Source: Microcystis sp. T1-4
GTDB taxonomy: Bacteria > Cyanobacteriota > Cyanobacteriia > Cyanobacteriales > Microcystaceae
Assembly (NCBI RefSeq): GCF_000297435.1
Contig: NZ_CAIP01000083.1
Coordinates: forward strand, 1 to 20,511
Direction: 5' to 3'
DNA: 20,511 bases
The notes under the pieces are model-generated. The model saw nothing but the letters and a program-made list of their open reading frames with translations, did no database searches and was not told where the DNA came from. Made by a program: the position numbers and the translations under genes. Shown piece after piece: positions 12,737-19,883 of the stretch. How positions within the stretch are numbered: the first letter of the stretch is position 1; the number at the start of each line of letters is the position of its first letter.

Positions 12737-12949
12737 ATGCTAGAAATTACCAAAAACTATGTATTAGACAAAGATCAAAAGCCGATTGCTGTTCAGATTC
12801 CCATTGCTGAATTTGAAAAAATCGAAGAAATCCTAGAGGATTACGGACTAGGAAAACTCATCGAAGAAGTTGAAAATGATCAAATCCTAGACAAAGAAAA
12901 AGCCTTACAATATTTAGAGTTGCTTAAAAACAAAAATGTGGAAGGTTGA
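12737..12949 (+). CDS. Antitoxin of the RelE/ParE-type pair, copy C
   Basis: 70 aa, differing from copy A (8307) at two residues (N5T and S62L or close to it). AGAGGAA at 12724-12730 is a good ribosome site. The gene overlaps its toxin by 14 bases exactly as in copy A. The duplicated block begins at CCAAATGCTAG, so the promoter regions of the copies differ: this copy lies only about 30 bases after the preceding toxin gene and is probably read through from 12163. Confidence 0.85.
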   Translation: MLEITKNYVLDKDQKPIAVQIPIAEFEKIEEILEDYGLGKLIEEVENDQILDKEKALQYLELLKNKNVEG

Positions 12950-13208
12950 ATACAACAAGAGATTTTTAAAAGAATTAGCCTCTTTGCTAAAGGACATACA
13001 ATCTCGTATTGAGTTGATCGTATTTTACCAGTTAGAAACTGACAATCCTTTTGAATTAGACTATCTCGATAAAATGAAAGGACATAAAGATAAATATAAA
13101 ATTAGAGTTGCAGATTATAGGATTGACCTGACTATTGATAGACCCAATCAAACCATCATCTGTCAACGAGTCGCACATCGTAGAGAAATTTACAAAACTT
13201 TTCCTTGA
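12936..13208 (+). CDS. RelE/ParE-family toxin, copy B, with changes in the core
   Basis: 90 aa, eight differences from the toxin at 8506: T15A, P18L, V25I, S31Y, E32Q, G42D, G64D and K69R. G64D changes the DYRIG motif in the conserved strand to DYRID and P18L removes the proline between the two N-terminal helices, so this copy may be weakened or inactive. The reading frame is otherwise intact and the 14-base overlap with the antitoxin is kept. Confidence 0.85.
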   Translation: MWKVEYNKRFLKELASLLKDIQSRIELIVFYQLETDNPFELDYLDKMKGHKDKYKIRVADYRIDLTIDRPNQTIICQRVAHRREIYKTFP

Positions 13209-13319
13209 TAGAAAGATACTGCTATCTTTATTTGTCAGTTGCTTATCTTTTCTCTACCAACCGATATACCTATTCCGCTATGATAGCCGACTCAAAATTA
13301 TTTATATTTTAGTGCGATC

Positions 13320-13343
13320 GCTAATCTTGTAGCTAATCTTGTA
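13320..13343. repeat. 12-bp tandem duplication GCTAATCTTGTA
   Basis: Two perfect head-to-tail copies (13320-13331 and 13332-13343). The first overlaps a HIP1 site (13314-13321). A related GCGATCGCTGATCTTGTAG stretch lies at 10736-10754. The second copy runs into the left end of the inverted-repeat element that follows. Confidence 0.7.
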
Positions 13344-13451
13344 GTGGACTGTTTCAGCTAATTTGGTGTATTAGAAAAATGCTATAAATTCTATAATCTA
13401 GGACTTTAAGCCGAAATCTATTGCCCTATTTTAGCTGAAATAGTCCACTAC
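13341..13451. mobile_element. 111-bp MITE-like element with 21-bp inverted ends
   Basis: The left end 13341-13361 (starting GTAGTGGACT, ending TCAGCTAA) and the right end 13431-13451 (ending AGTCCACTAC) are inverted repeats matching at 20 of 21 positions. The 69-base centre has no coding capacity. No clear target-site duplication is seen at its borders. It marks the right limit of the TA island. Confidence 0.75.
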
Positions 13452-13469
13452 TGGACTACACACTAACTT

Positions 13470-14318
13470 TTATCTCATCGGTAAAGATTGCAATCCAAAA
13501 CAGAGACCTTGACAGACTCGTGTTAGGAAATTTAAGTCCAAAGTAGCGATTGTATCCCGAGAACTATGATAATAGGGATTACGCATATTAGCCGTATCTG
13601 TCACCATAATTGCCGAATAACCGCGACTCCAAAAAGGAGAATGATCGCTGCGTCGAGTATCGGGGACGATATAACCTCCAAAAATTACGGGCAACCACTC
13701 GCAGGGAGTCTGATTTTCCCGCAGGACTCGACTGAGAAAATTTAAATCCTTGCGGGTTTTGAGATTGCCAATCAAAGCGATAAAATCCCCAGTGTTGGGA
13801 TAAAAATATTCTAGAAAAGCTGGATATTTTTGAGAATGGGGATTTTTATCACAGTAACCGAGCATTTCTAAGGATAACATTAACCTTAAATCCTGCTTAG
13901 TTTGTTTTAATTTTTCTGCGTAGGCAATGCTCCCCAGTAATCCGTATTCTTCTAGATCGAAGGCAATTAAACGAATTGGATAATTAGCCTGATTCTCCCC
14001 AAAAAACCTCGCTAATTCTAATAATACCGCTAATCCCGTGGCGTTATCGTCAGCCCCCGGCGACCCCGGCACCGTGTCATAATGAGCGCCAATTAAAATC
14101 GGAGGTTTTTGACTGTTGTTAGGCAAATCCAAGATTAAATTTTCGTAATTTTTTCCCTGAAAATGGAAAAAATGTGATTCAACTTTTCCCCAATTGCCTA
14201 ACTCTTGCCGCAGGTATTCTCGCACATAAAAATGTCCTTGACTAGAGAAAAAAGGGTTTCTTTCTCGGACAATTTGTTCTAGGTGTTGGCTTAAGCGATC
14301 GCTAAGAAGATCAAACAT
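13470..14318 (-). CDS. M28-family zinc metallopeptidase
   Basis: 282 aa. M28 peptidases are co-catalytic two-zinc aminopeptidases or related cyclases. All landmarks are present: His79 and Asp81 in GAHYDTVPGSPG, the bridging Asp in ADDNATG (residue 91), the catalytic base and ligand pair Glu123-Glu124 in DLEEYGLLGS, Glu151 in SLEMLGY and His226 in RRSDHSPFW. There is no signal peptide, so it is likely cytoplasmic. The substrate is unknown. It diverges from the amine oxidase gene across 109 bases, a possible shared control region. The closing HSSRDTIATLD is a common M28 end. Confidence 0.92.
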   Translation of the reverse strand: MFDLLSDRLSQHLEQIVRERNPFFSSQGHFYVREYLRQELGNWGKVESHFFHFQGKNYENLILDLPNNSQKPPILIGAHYDTVPGSPGADDNATGLAVLLELARFFGENQANYPIRLIAFDLEEYGLLGSIAYAEKLKQTKQDLRLMLSLEMLGYCDKNPHSQKYPAFLEYFYPNTGDFIALIGNLKTRKDLNFLSRVLRENQTPCEWLPVIFGGYIVPDTRRSDHSPFWSRGYSAIMVTDTANMRNPYYHSSRDTIATLDLNFLTRVCQGLCFGLQSLPMR

Positions 14319-14427
14319 TGATGGCAGCAGATAATTTAATCAAAAGAGCCAATGGATAGAGAAACTGAGGGAAAAATCGGGGAGAATAATAATTGTTAAT
14401 TATAAAATATTCTGTGGAGCTAAAATC

Positions 14428-15810
14428 ATGACAAATCTCCAGTTGACTAGCTATGAGTGTATCGTTGTTGGGGCGGGATTAGCGGGATTAATCGCCGCGC
14501 GGAATCTCCAGAGGCAAGGTCATCAAGTTCTGGTGATCGAAGCGCGAAATCGTTACGGTGGCAGAATGTCTGGTCAATATCTCCCCTCCGGACAGTGGAT
14601 CGATCGAGGTGGTCAGTGGGTGGGCCCAACCCAAGAGCGTTTTTTAGCCCTCCTTGATGAGTATCAAATACGTCGTTTTCCCTCTCCCAATCAGGGAAAA
14701 ACCGTTCTAGTGTTCAACAACAAACGCTATGAATTTAATGGTTTTTTTCAAGGTTTCCACGAGGGAGAAGTACCCGATATCGGCGCAGCAGAATGGCAAG
14801 ATGCGATGTCAGCATGGGCGCGTTTTCAAGAACTAGCCAAAACCCTACCTTCAGGTTATCCCCAAAGCAACGATCACACCAAAAAACTAGACAGTAAAAC
14901 TTTTGCCCAGTGGATTGAAGAAAACACCAGCACAGATTTTGGTCAATGGTATTTTGCTTATATGGCCCGTGCCGTCGGGTTTCTCGGGCCAGCCGAACCC
15001 CAACAAGTCTCACTGCTGCACGTTCTTTGGGGACAAAATTGCGCCGCTCAAGCTGAACATCCAGAAGCCGAACTGATCCATGGCGGAGCGGGACAAATTC
15101 CCGACAAGATCGCGGCGGAATTAGGAGAGCGAATTCGACTGGGGGAACCGGTTGTTCGCCTTAATTATGACTCGGCCGGCGTGACCATAGAAACCAGCCA
15201 GAACACTTTTACTGCGAAATTTGCCATCATTGCCATGCCGCCCCATCTTGCCGGCCGCATTATTTATCATCCCCCGCTGCCACCCCAGCGAGAACAACTA
15301 ACCCAACGAGTACCGATGGGATGCTGCGCTAAAGTCCTGATTTCCTATGAGCGACCTTTCTGGCGAAAACAGGGACTAGCGGGACTTGCCCAAGGAAATT
15401 GTCAATGGTTGGAACTCTGTGCTGATAGTTCCGATCCCGAAACCGGCGTCGGGGTAATCGCCACCTTTGTGGTTGGCGATCGCTATATTCGTTGGCGCTC
15501 CATGAGTGGACCAGCGCGTCGTGCCGCCGTCCTCTCGGATTTAGCTATTTATTTCGGTCAAGAGGCCCTTTTGCCGATCAGTTACGATGAGGTGGATTGG
15601 CCCGGGGATCCCTGGACTGGTGGAGCATATTCCGCTTTTATGCCCCCCGGAGTCTGGACAAGTTTCGGCGAGGCTCTTTTTACTCCCGTCGGACCGATTC
15701 ACTGGGCCGGCACAGAAATGGCTGATCGCTGGCCGGGATTTTTTGAGGGAGCGATCCGCACCGGTGAGGCAGCGGCCGATCGAATCGCCTTGCTTTTACG
15801 GGAAAAATGA
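14428..15810 (+). CDS. Flavin-dependent monoamine oxidase family protein
   Basis: 460 aa. The FAD-binding Rossmann motif GAGLAG is at residues 15-20 with Glu38 at the end of the second strand and NRYGGRM at 41-47. The C-terminal flavin motif WAGTEMADRWPGFFEGAIRTGEAA runs from about residue 426. This is the FAD-containing amine oxidase family, which oxidises primary amines, polyamines or L-amino acids to imines with H2O2 release. There is no Cys at the covalent-flavin site of mitochondrial MAO, so FAD is probably non-covalent. The substrate cannot be told from sequence; a putrescine- or amino-acid-oxidase role is possible. There is no signal peptide. GGAG at 14416-14419 sits eight bases from the ATG. 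Confidence 0.92.
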   Translation: MTNLQLTSYECIVVGAGLAGLIAARNLQRQGHQVLVIEARNRYGGRMSGQYLPSGQWIDRGGQWVGPTQERFLALLDEYQIRRFPSPNQGKTVLVFNNKRYEFNGFFQGFHEGEVPDIGAAEWQDAMSAWARFQELAKTLPSGYPQSNDHTKKLDSKTFAQWIEENTSTDFGQWYFAYMARAVGFLGPAEPQQVSLLHVLWGQNCAAQAEHPEAELIHGGAGQIPDKIAAELGERIRLGEPVVRLNYDSAGVTIETSQNTFTAKFAIIAMPPHLAGRIIYHPPLPPQREQLTQRVPMGCCAKVLISYERPFWRKQGLAGLAQGNCQWLELCADSSDPETGVGVIATFVVGDRYIRWRSMSGPARRAAVLSDLAIYFGQEALLPISYDEVDWPGDPWTGGAYSAFMPPGVWTSFGEALFTPVGPIHWAGTEMADRWPGFFEGAIRTGEAAADRIALLLREK

Positions 15811-15829
15811 GCATCTACAGGGCTAGGAC

Positions 15830-15849
15830 ACTTTTTAGGTCAAAAAAGT
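15830..15849. terminator. Weak bidirectional terminator candidate
   Basis: ACTTTTT at 15830-15836 pairs with AAAAAGT at 15843-15849, between two convergent genes (amine oxidase stop at 15810 and the 841-aa gene's end at 15890). The stem is AT-rich and short, so thermodynamic support is weak, but the position is right for both genes. Confidence 0.4.
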
Positions 15850-15889
15850 CATCATAGTCAATTTTCGTGGATAATAGGGCAAAAAAATC

Positions 15890-18415
15890 CTAAATCATCA
15901 CTATTTCGCCTTGGTAATGTTCGACGAAATATTGGACACGATGACGATATTCTTTAATTGTCCGATCGACCCATTCCCGCTGCTCACTGTTAGCATAGAT
16001 ATGTACTAAAGGTTCTCCGGCATCGGGTAAAATCAACACCCAGTCATCATTAAGGGGATTAATCACCTTCACCCCATCGATTAACTCTAGATTATCGGTA
16101 GCGTGAGTCTCCACCAGATAGCGCATCAAGGATCCCTTTACTTTCCAAGGACAACGCACCGCCGTATTCTTATTGTAAATGCGCGGTAACTCAGCCCGCA
16201 CCTGAGCTAGAGAACGTTCCTGAATGGTTAACATCTCCAAAAGTTTCGCCACGCTGAACATGGCATCGAACCCGGGATGTAATTGCGGAAAAATAAACCC
16301 AGTTTGCCCAGAGCCTCCTAAAACCACGTTAGGATTGGTTTGACATCCTTCCATTAAAGCGCTAGGACTGGCTTTTGTCCGCACCACCCGGCCATCGTGA
16401 CGACGCGCGATCTGTTCCACGGCACTAGAAGCATGAACCGGCACTACCACTGTACCGCGAGGATGGGCGGTCAGAATTGTGTTCACCATTAAAGCAGTTA
16501 ATTGTTCCCCGCGAATCGATAAACCACTCTCATCGACGAGGACTAATTGTTCCCCGTTGGCCGAAACTTGTACCCCTAAGTTCGCTTTCAGGGCCTCCAC
16601 CACATGGCCCAATTGATGGATTAGTAACTCTCTTTCCTGCATGGAAAGGGCATTCTGACGTAAACTGGCATTGAGAACCACGGCATCACAGCCAAATTTG
16701 GCCAGTAATTCCGGTAAAATTGCTCCTGAGACTCCGTAGGCGTAATCAATGACGATTTTGGAGCTACTATTGCGAATAGCCTCCACATTTAGCTGAGTTT
16801 CAAAGGTTTTGCGGTAATTATCGAGAATATCAGCCGGATAGGACATACTGCCGATTTCCTGCATTCCCACCCGTCGCAGATCTTCTTTGAAATAGGCCCC
16901 TTCGATTTTCTTTTCCCTAGCTTTGGAAACATTAATCCCTTTTTCGTCTAAAAACTCGATTAAGAGAAAATCCGGGCGATCGGGGTGAATACGAACGTGA
17001 ATTCCACCGACTACGTTTAATTTAGCCACTAAAGTCCGCGAAATCGGTAAAGCATTCGCTTGTAGGTTTTGGATATTCACCCCCACGGACATTAAACCGG
17101 CAATCAGCGATCGACTGACCATGCGCGAGACACTACGTTGATCTCGGGAGACGATTACCGTTGACCCCGGTTTTAGAATGGAACCGTAGGATGCCCCCAA
17201 TTTAACGGCGAATTCGGGCGTGATATCGATGTTAGCGAGGCCCGATACTCCTCGTTGACCAAAGAGGTTTTTATGGGCAGTATTTCCCCAAATCAGGTTA
17301 ATATTGAGGATGGCTCCCGATTCGATCTGTTTACTCGGCCAGACTCTTACCCCGGAATTGATCTGCGCTTCTTCCCCCACGATCGATAATTGTCCGATCA
17401 CCGCACCTTCGTGTACCTGGGCCCGTCGATCGATTCTGGTTCCCCTAGCGATCGTACAAGCGGCTAAATTGACCTCATCTCCGATCACTACACCATTCCA
17501 GAGGATGGGACGTTTCAGATCGGAACCGGCACCGATGGTGACATTATCGCCGATAACCGAACCCCTCTCGATCAGAACATTTGCACCAATGCGGCAATGA
17601 TTGCCGATCATGGCCGGTGCCTCGATCTGGGCGCTAGGATCGATATAGGTATTAGTGCCGACCCACACCCCGGGGGATTTTTCTCGATAGGGAAATTCTA
17701 GGTTAACTTTGCCGGATAAAGCGTCGTATTGCGCTTCTCGGTAGGCCTCCAGATGACCGACATCGCACCAATAACCATCGGCCACATAACCATACATAGG
17801 TTCGCCCCTTTGCAGCAGCAGCGGAAACAAATCTTTAGAAAAGTCGGCTTCTTCTTTGTAGGGGAGATAATCGAGGACTTCTGGTTCGAGAATATAGGTT
17901 CCGGTGTTGACAGTATCGGAAAAAATCTCACTGGTGGATGGTTTTTCGATAAAACGGCGAATTCTGCCTTCTTTGTCGGTAATCACTACCCCAAATTCGA
18001 TCGGATTGGCAACCCGCGTCAGCACGAGGGTTGCTTTCGAGTTTTTGCTTTTATGGAATGCGATCGCTTTTTGCAGGTCAAAATCGGTGATACTATCGCC
18101 ACTAATTACCAGAAAGGTATCATCTAACCATTCGGCAATATTTTTCACACATCCTGCGGTGCCTAGGGGTTGATCCTCCTCCACTGCGTAGGTGATTTTT
18201 ACTCCAAAGTCGCTGCCGTCTTGAAAGTAGTCCCGCAGGACATCGGGGAGATAGTGCAGGGTGGTGATAATTTCAGTAATGTCATGCTTTCGTAGTAAAT
18301 TAATAATATGTTCGGCGATCGGACGGTTGAGGATCGGTACCATCGGTTTGGGAAGATCACAAGTAAGCGGACGTAATCTTGTCCCCGAACCACCTGCCAT
18401 TAATACCGCTCGCAT
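15890..18415 (-). CDS. Mannose-1-phosphate guanylyltransferase-type protein fused to a phosphohexomutase-like region
   Basis: 841 aa, three parts. (1) Residues 1-235: nucleotidyltransferase with GGSGTRLRPLT (8-18), KPM with Lys23, GDS with Asp107, EKPS (157-160) and DVGHLEAY. (2) About 250-375: left-handed beta-helix hexapeptide repeats (IGNHCRIGANV, VIGDNVTIGAG, VIGDEVNLAA). (3) About 380-841: the alpha/beta layout of phosphomannomutase/phosphoglucomutase. The first part should make GDP-mannose (or another NDP-sugar) from sugar-1-phosphate and NTP for polysaccharides and glycolipids. In part 3 the catalytic TASHNP-type serine loop is replaced by HVRIHPDRP (473-481), the metal loop DGDADR by SANGEQ (618-623), the GEESGH loop by GGSGQTG (700-706), and the RPSGTEP loop by LPDAGEP (796-802), so it is unlikely to be a working mutase. 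GGGAGG lies a few bases before the ATG at 18415. Confidence 0.9.
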   Translation of the reverse strand: MRAVLMAGGSGTRLRPLTCDLPKPMVPILNRPIAEHIINLLRKHDITEIITTLHYLPDVLRDYFQDGSDFGVKITYAVEEDQPLGTAGCVKNIAEWLDDTFLVISGDSITDFDLQKAIAFHKSKNSKATLVLTRVANPIEFGVVITDKEGRIRRFIEKPSTSEIFSDTVNTGTYILEPEVLDYLPYKEEADFSKDLFPLLLQRGEPMYGYVADGYWCDVGHLEAYREAQYDALSGKVNLEFPYREKSPGVWVGTNTYIDPSAQIEAPAMIGNHCRIGANVLIERGSVIGDNVTIGAGSDLKRPILWNGVVIGDEVNLAACTIARGTRIDRRAQVHEGAVIGQLSIVGEEAQINSGVRVWPSKQIESGAILNINLIWGNTAHKNLFGQRGVSGLANIDITPEFAVKLGASYGSILKPGSTVIVSRDQRSVSRMVSRSLIAGLMSVGVNIQNLQANALPISRTLVAKLNVVGGIHVRIHPDRPDFLLIEFLDEKGINVSKAREKKIEGAYFKEDLRRVGMQEIGSMSYPADILDNYRKTFETQLNVEAIRNSSSKIVIDYAYGVSGAILPELLAKFGCDAVVLNASLRQNALSMQERELLIHQLGHVVEALKANLGVQVSANGEQLVLVDESGLSIRGEQLTALMVNTILTAHPRGTVVVPVHASSAVEQIARRHDGRVVRTKASPSALMEGCQTNPNVVLGGSGQTGFIFPQLHPGFDAMFSVAKLLEMLTIQERSLAQVRAELPRIYNKNTAVRCPWKVKGSLMRYLVETHATDNLELIDGVKVINPLNDDWVLILPDAGEPLVHIYANSEQREWVDRTIKEYRHRVQYFVEHYQGEIVMI

Positions 18416-18621
18416 AATTTCCTCCCAAGGCTATCTTTTCGCCGTTTTTAAATAGTTTTTGCAAATTATGGCTTTAGTTTCCCGACCTCGATCGAGCTAG
18501 TTCCTAACCGGCATTCTAACACCGTCCCCCCGATTCAGGACAATATTTTCTTTTCCCAAGCTGGCAAAACCCAAGCTTAAAATGGGAGATGTGAACTGTC
18601 TAAATCCAAGGATGAGATGAC

Positions 18622-18813
18622 ATGAGACTGGTTGTTTTTCTCTTAATAATTGTTTACGGTGTCGGTGGTTGGAAATTCTGGAATGGATACAGAAGCACTA
18701 ATTTTAGTTCCAGTTTACCCAATCGTTTGGCTCTAACCCTGTTCTGGCCGCTTCTGTTGGCTGTTAATCCCGCCTATCGCAAGAATTTTCAAAAAGCCCT
18801 CAAGGGTAAATAA
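18622..18813 (+). CDS. Small conserved-looking membrane protein
   Basis: 63 aa. Two hydrophobic stretches, residues 2-16 (RLVVFLLIIVYGVGG) and about 36-49 (LALTLFWPLLLAVN), flank a short polar loop; the end is basic (PAYRKNFQKALKGK). The basic tail and short length suggest a two-helix membrane protein or one helix plus an amphipathic segment. AAGGA at 18608-18612 is nine bases before the ATG, supporting translation. It is divergent from the 841-aa gene and precedes tRNA-Arg. I do not recognise a named family. Confidence 0.7.
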   Translation: MRLVVFLLIIVYGVGGWKFWNGYRSTNFSSSLPNRLALTLFWPLLLAVNPAYRKNFQKALKGK

Positions 18814-18976
18814 AATTAACATACTGCCAAAATCGCCGCCATAAAACAGGAAAGAGGGTGGGTATCGAGGCGTTTTCTGCCGGATTAGTCCAGATTACCC
18901 CCCCCAAAAAAAACCTAAATAATTTATGGTGATCAGCAATTTAGCCGTGGATGGCTTATCATGGTTAGGGAAAAAA

Positions 18977-19050
18977 GGGGTCGTAGCTCAGTTGGATAGA
19001 GCGAGTGCCTCCTAAGCACTAGGCCGCCGGTTCGATCCCGGCCGATCCCG
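18977..19050 (+). tRNA. trnR-CCU: tRNA-Arg, anticodon CCU
   Basis: A 74-base cloverleaf: acceptor GGGGTCG with CGATCCC (one G-U pair), D-stem GCTC/GAGC around AGTTGGATA, anticodon stem AGTGC/GCACT with loop CTCCTAA (anticodon CCT at loop positions 3-5), variable AGGCC, T-stem GCCGG/CCGGC with loop TTCGATC, and discriminator G. It reads the rare arginine codon AGG. The CCA end is not encoded. A T-run (CCTTTTTC) directly after the gene can serve as terminator. Confidence 0.95.
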
Positions 19051-19080
19051 CCTTTTTCAGTGATCAGTTAGGCGTTGGGG

Positions 19081-19127
19081 TATGGGGAAGTGGGGAAGTG
19101 GGGTGTGGGAATTATGAATTATGAATT
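19081..19127. repeat. Short tandem repeats beside the IS scar
   Basis: GGGGAAGT repeated at about 19084-19101 and ATTATGA repeated at about 19112-19125. These low-complexity blocks are common between cyanobacterial genes and separate tRNA-Arg from the truncated IS982-type gene. No gene is supported here. Confidence 0.65.
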
Positions 19128-19141
19128 AAGGCGATGTGCAA

Positions 19142-19642
19142 CTAAGGGGAGACAAGGAACTGAAACTGCAAGGGGTCAGGGCTATGACGATTAAGCCAGT
19201 AGCAAACTGTGTGAGCTAAAAGCTTAGGGTTCAGACGACTGATTAAATGCCACAAATCTCTTGGCCACAACTTTTCTATCGAAAAACGCTCACTGAGTTG
19301 TCCAATCACAGTTTCGAGCAAACGTCTGGTTCTCTGGAGTAGCTTGAGATAGTTAGGGGAAGGCAAATCCTGCATATTGGAACGACAGGGAGTCGCCAAT
19401 TGGATACCATACTGTTGCAGTTCGGCTTTTAGTGGAGCGGACAGATAGCCCTTATCTCCGATGAGTAGCCCCTTAATCGAAGGGACGAAATCCCAAAGAG
19501 CTTCTCGTTCACTCCCATTGGCAGCGGTGAGGCAAAAACCCGTAATAATACCCGTCTGAGTCACTAGCAAATGACCATGAAAGCCATAGTCAGTAGATGG
19601 AAAAGTTTGAATAACCAGAGTATTTAGTAACATCTGATACAA
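19142..19642 (-). pseudogene. IS982-family transposase, N-terminal part missing
   Basis: 166 codons remain of a transposase usually near 270-290 aa. The DDE nuclease's second Asp is in LLIGDKGYLSAPL (residue 63) and its Glu in RTRRLLETVIGQL (residue 110), followed by the typical C-terminus HTVCYWLNRH. The first catalytic Asp and the whole N-terminal region are gone; the frame begins at a TTG that has no family character, and a stop codon lies seven codons upstream of it. A GTTGCACATCGCC stretch about 15-20 bases after the stop may be the outer end of the element. The protein should be inactive. Confidence 0.8.
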
Positions 19643-19800
19643 AATACTTAGAGAAATTAATTAAGAAAACTTATGTCTAAGAAAAAAGACTATTGCTATT
19701 AGCCAGAAGGCAAATATAGTGCGCCTAAATGATATATAAACTAGAATGCCGACAACAATCCCGAAATATTTTAGAATAAAAGGACGACAAATATAAGTGT

Positions 19801-19872
19801 TTGGAGAATCAAATCGAAGCAGAACTTCAAATTCTCGAAGAGTTCATCAAAACTAATCCCGACTCCCGATAA
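19801..19872 (+). pseudogene. N-terminal scrap of an IS630-family transposase
   Basis: From TTG at 19801, 23 codons read ENQIEAELQILEEF, then IKTNPDSR and a stop at 19870-19872. From memory this is the conserved start of a Microcystis IS630-type transposase, which would continue RELKRALAV. The next bases (CTGAAAAG) still encode LK, so one GAA-to-TAA-like change made the stop and similarity ends just before the IS4-type element at 19884. The preceding 130 bases may be its left flank. Confidence 0.6.
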
Positions 19873-19883
19873 CTGAAAAGCTA

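Noticed and set aside
13135..13332. A 65-codon frame overlapping the second toxin's end
   Set aside because: It is in another frame of the toxin and of repeat sequence, with no ribosome site or family pattern.
13209..13469. Possible CRISPR array because of closely spaced repeats
   Set aside because: There are only a 12-bp tandem pair and one inverted-repeat element; no regularly spaced repeats with unique spacers exist here or elsewhere in the window.
18977..19642. Genomic island integrated at tRNA-Arg
   Set aside because: No integrase and no second copy of the tRNA 3' end (CCGGTTCGATCC) were seen in the window; only insertion sequences lie next to it.
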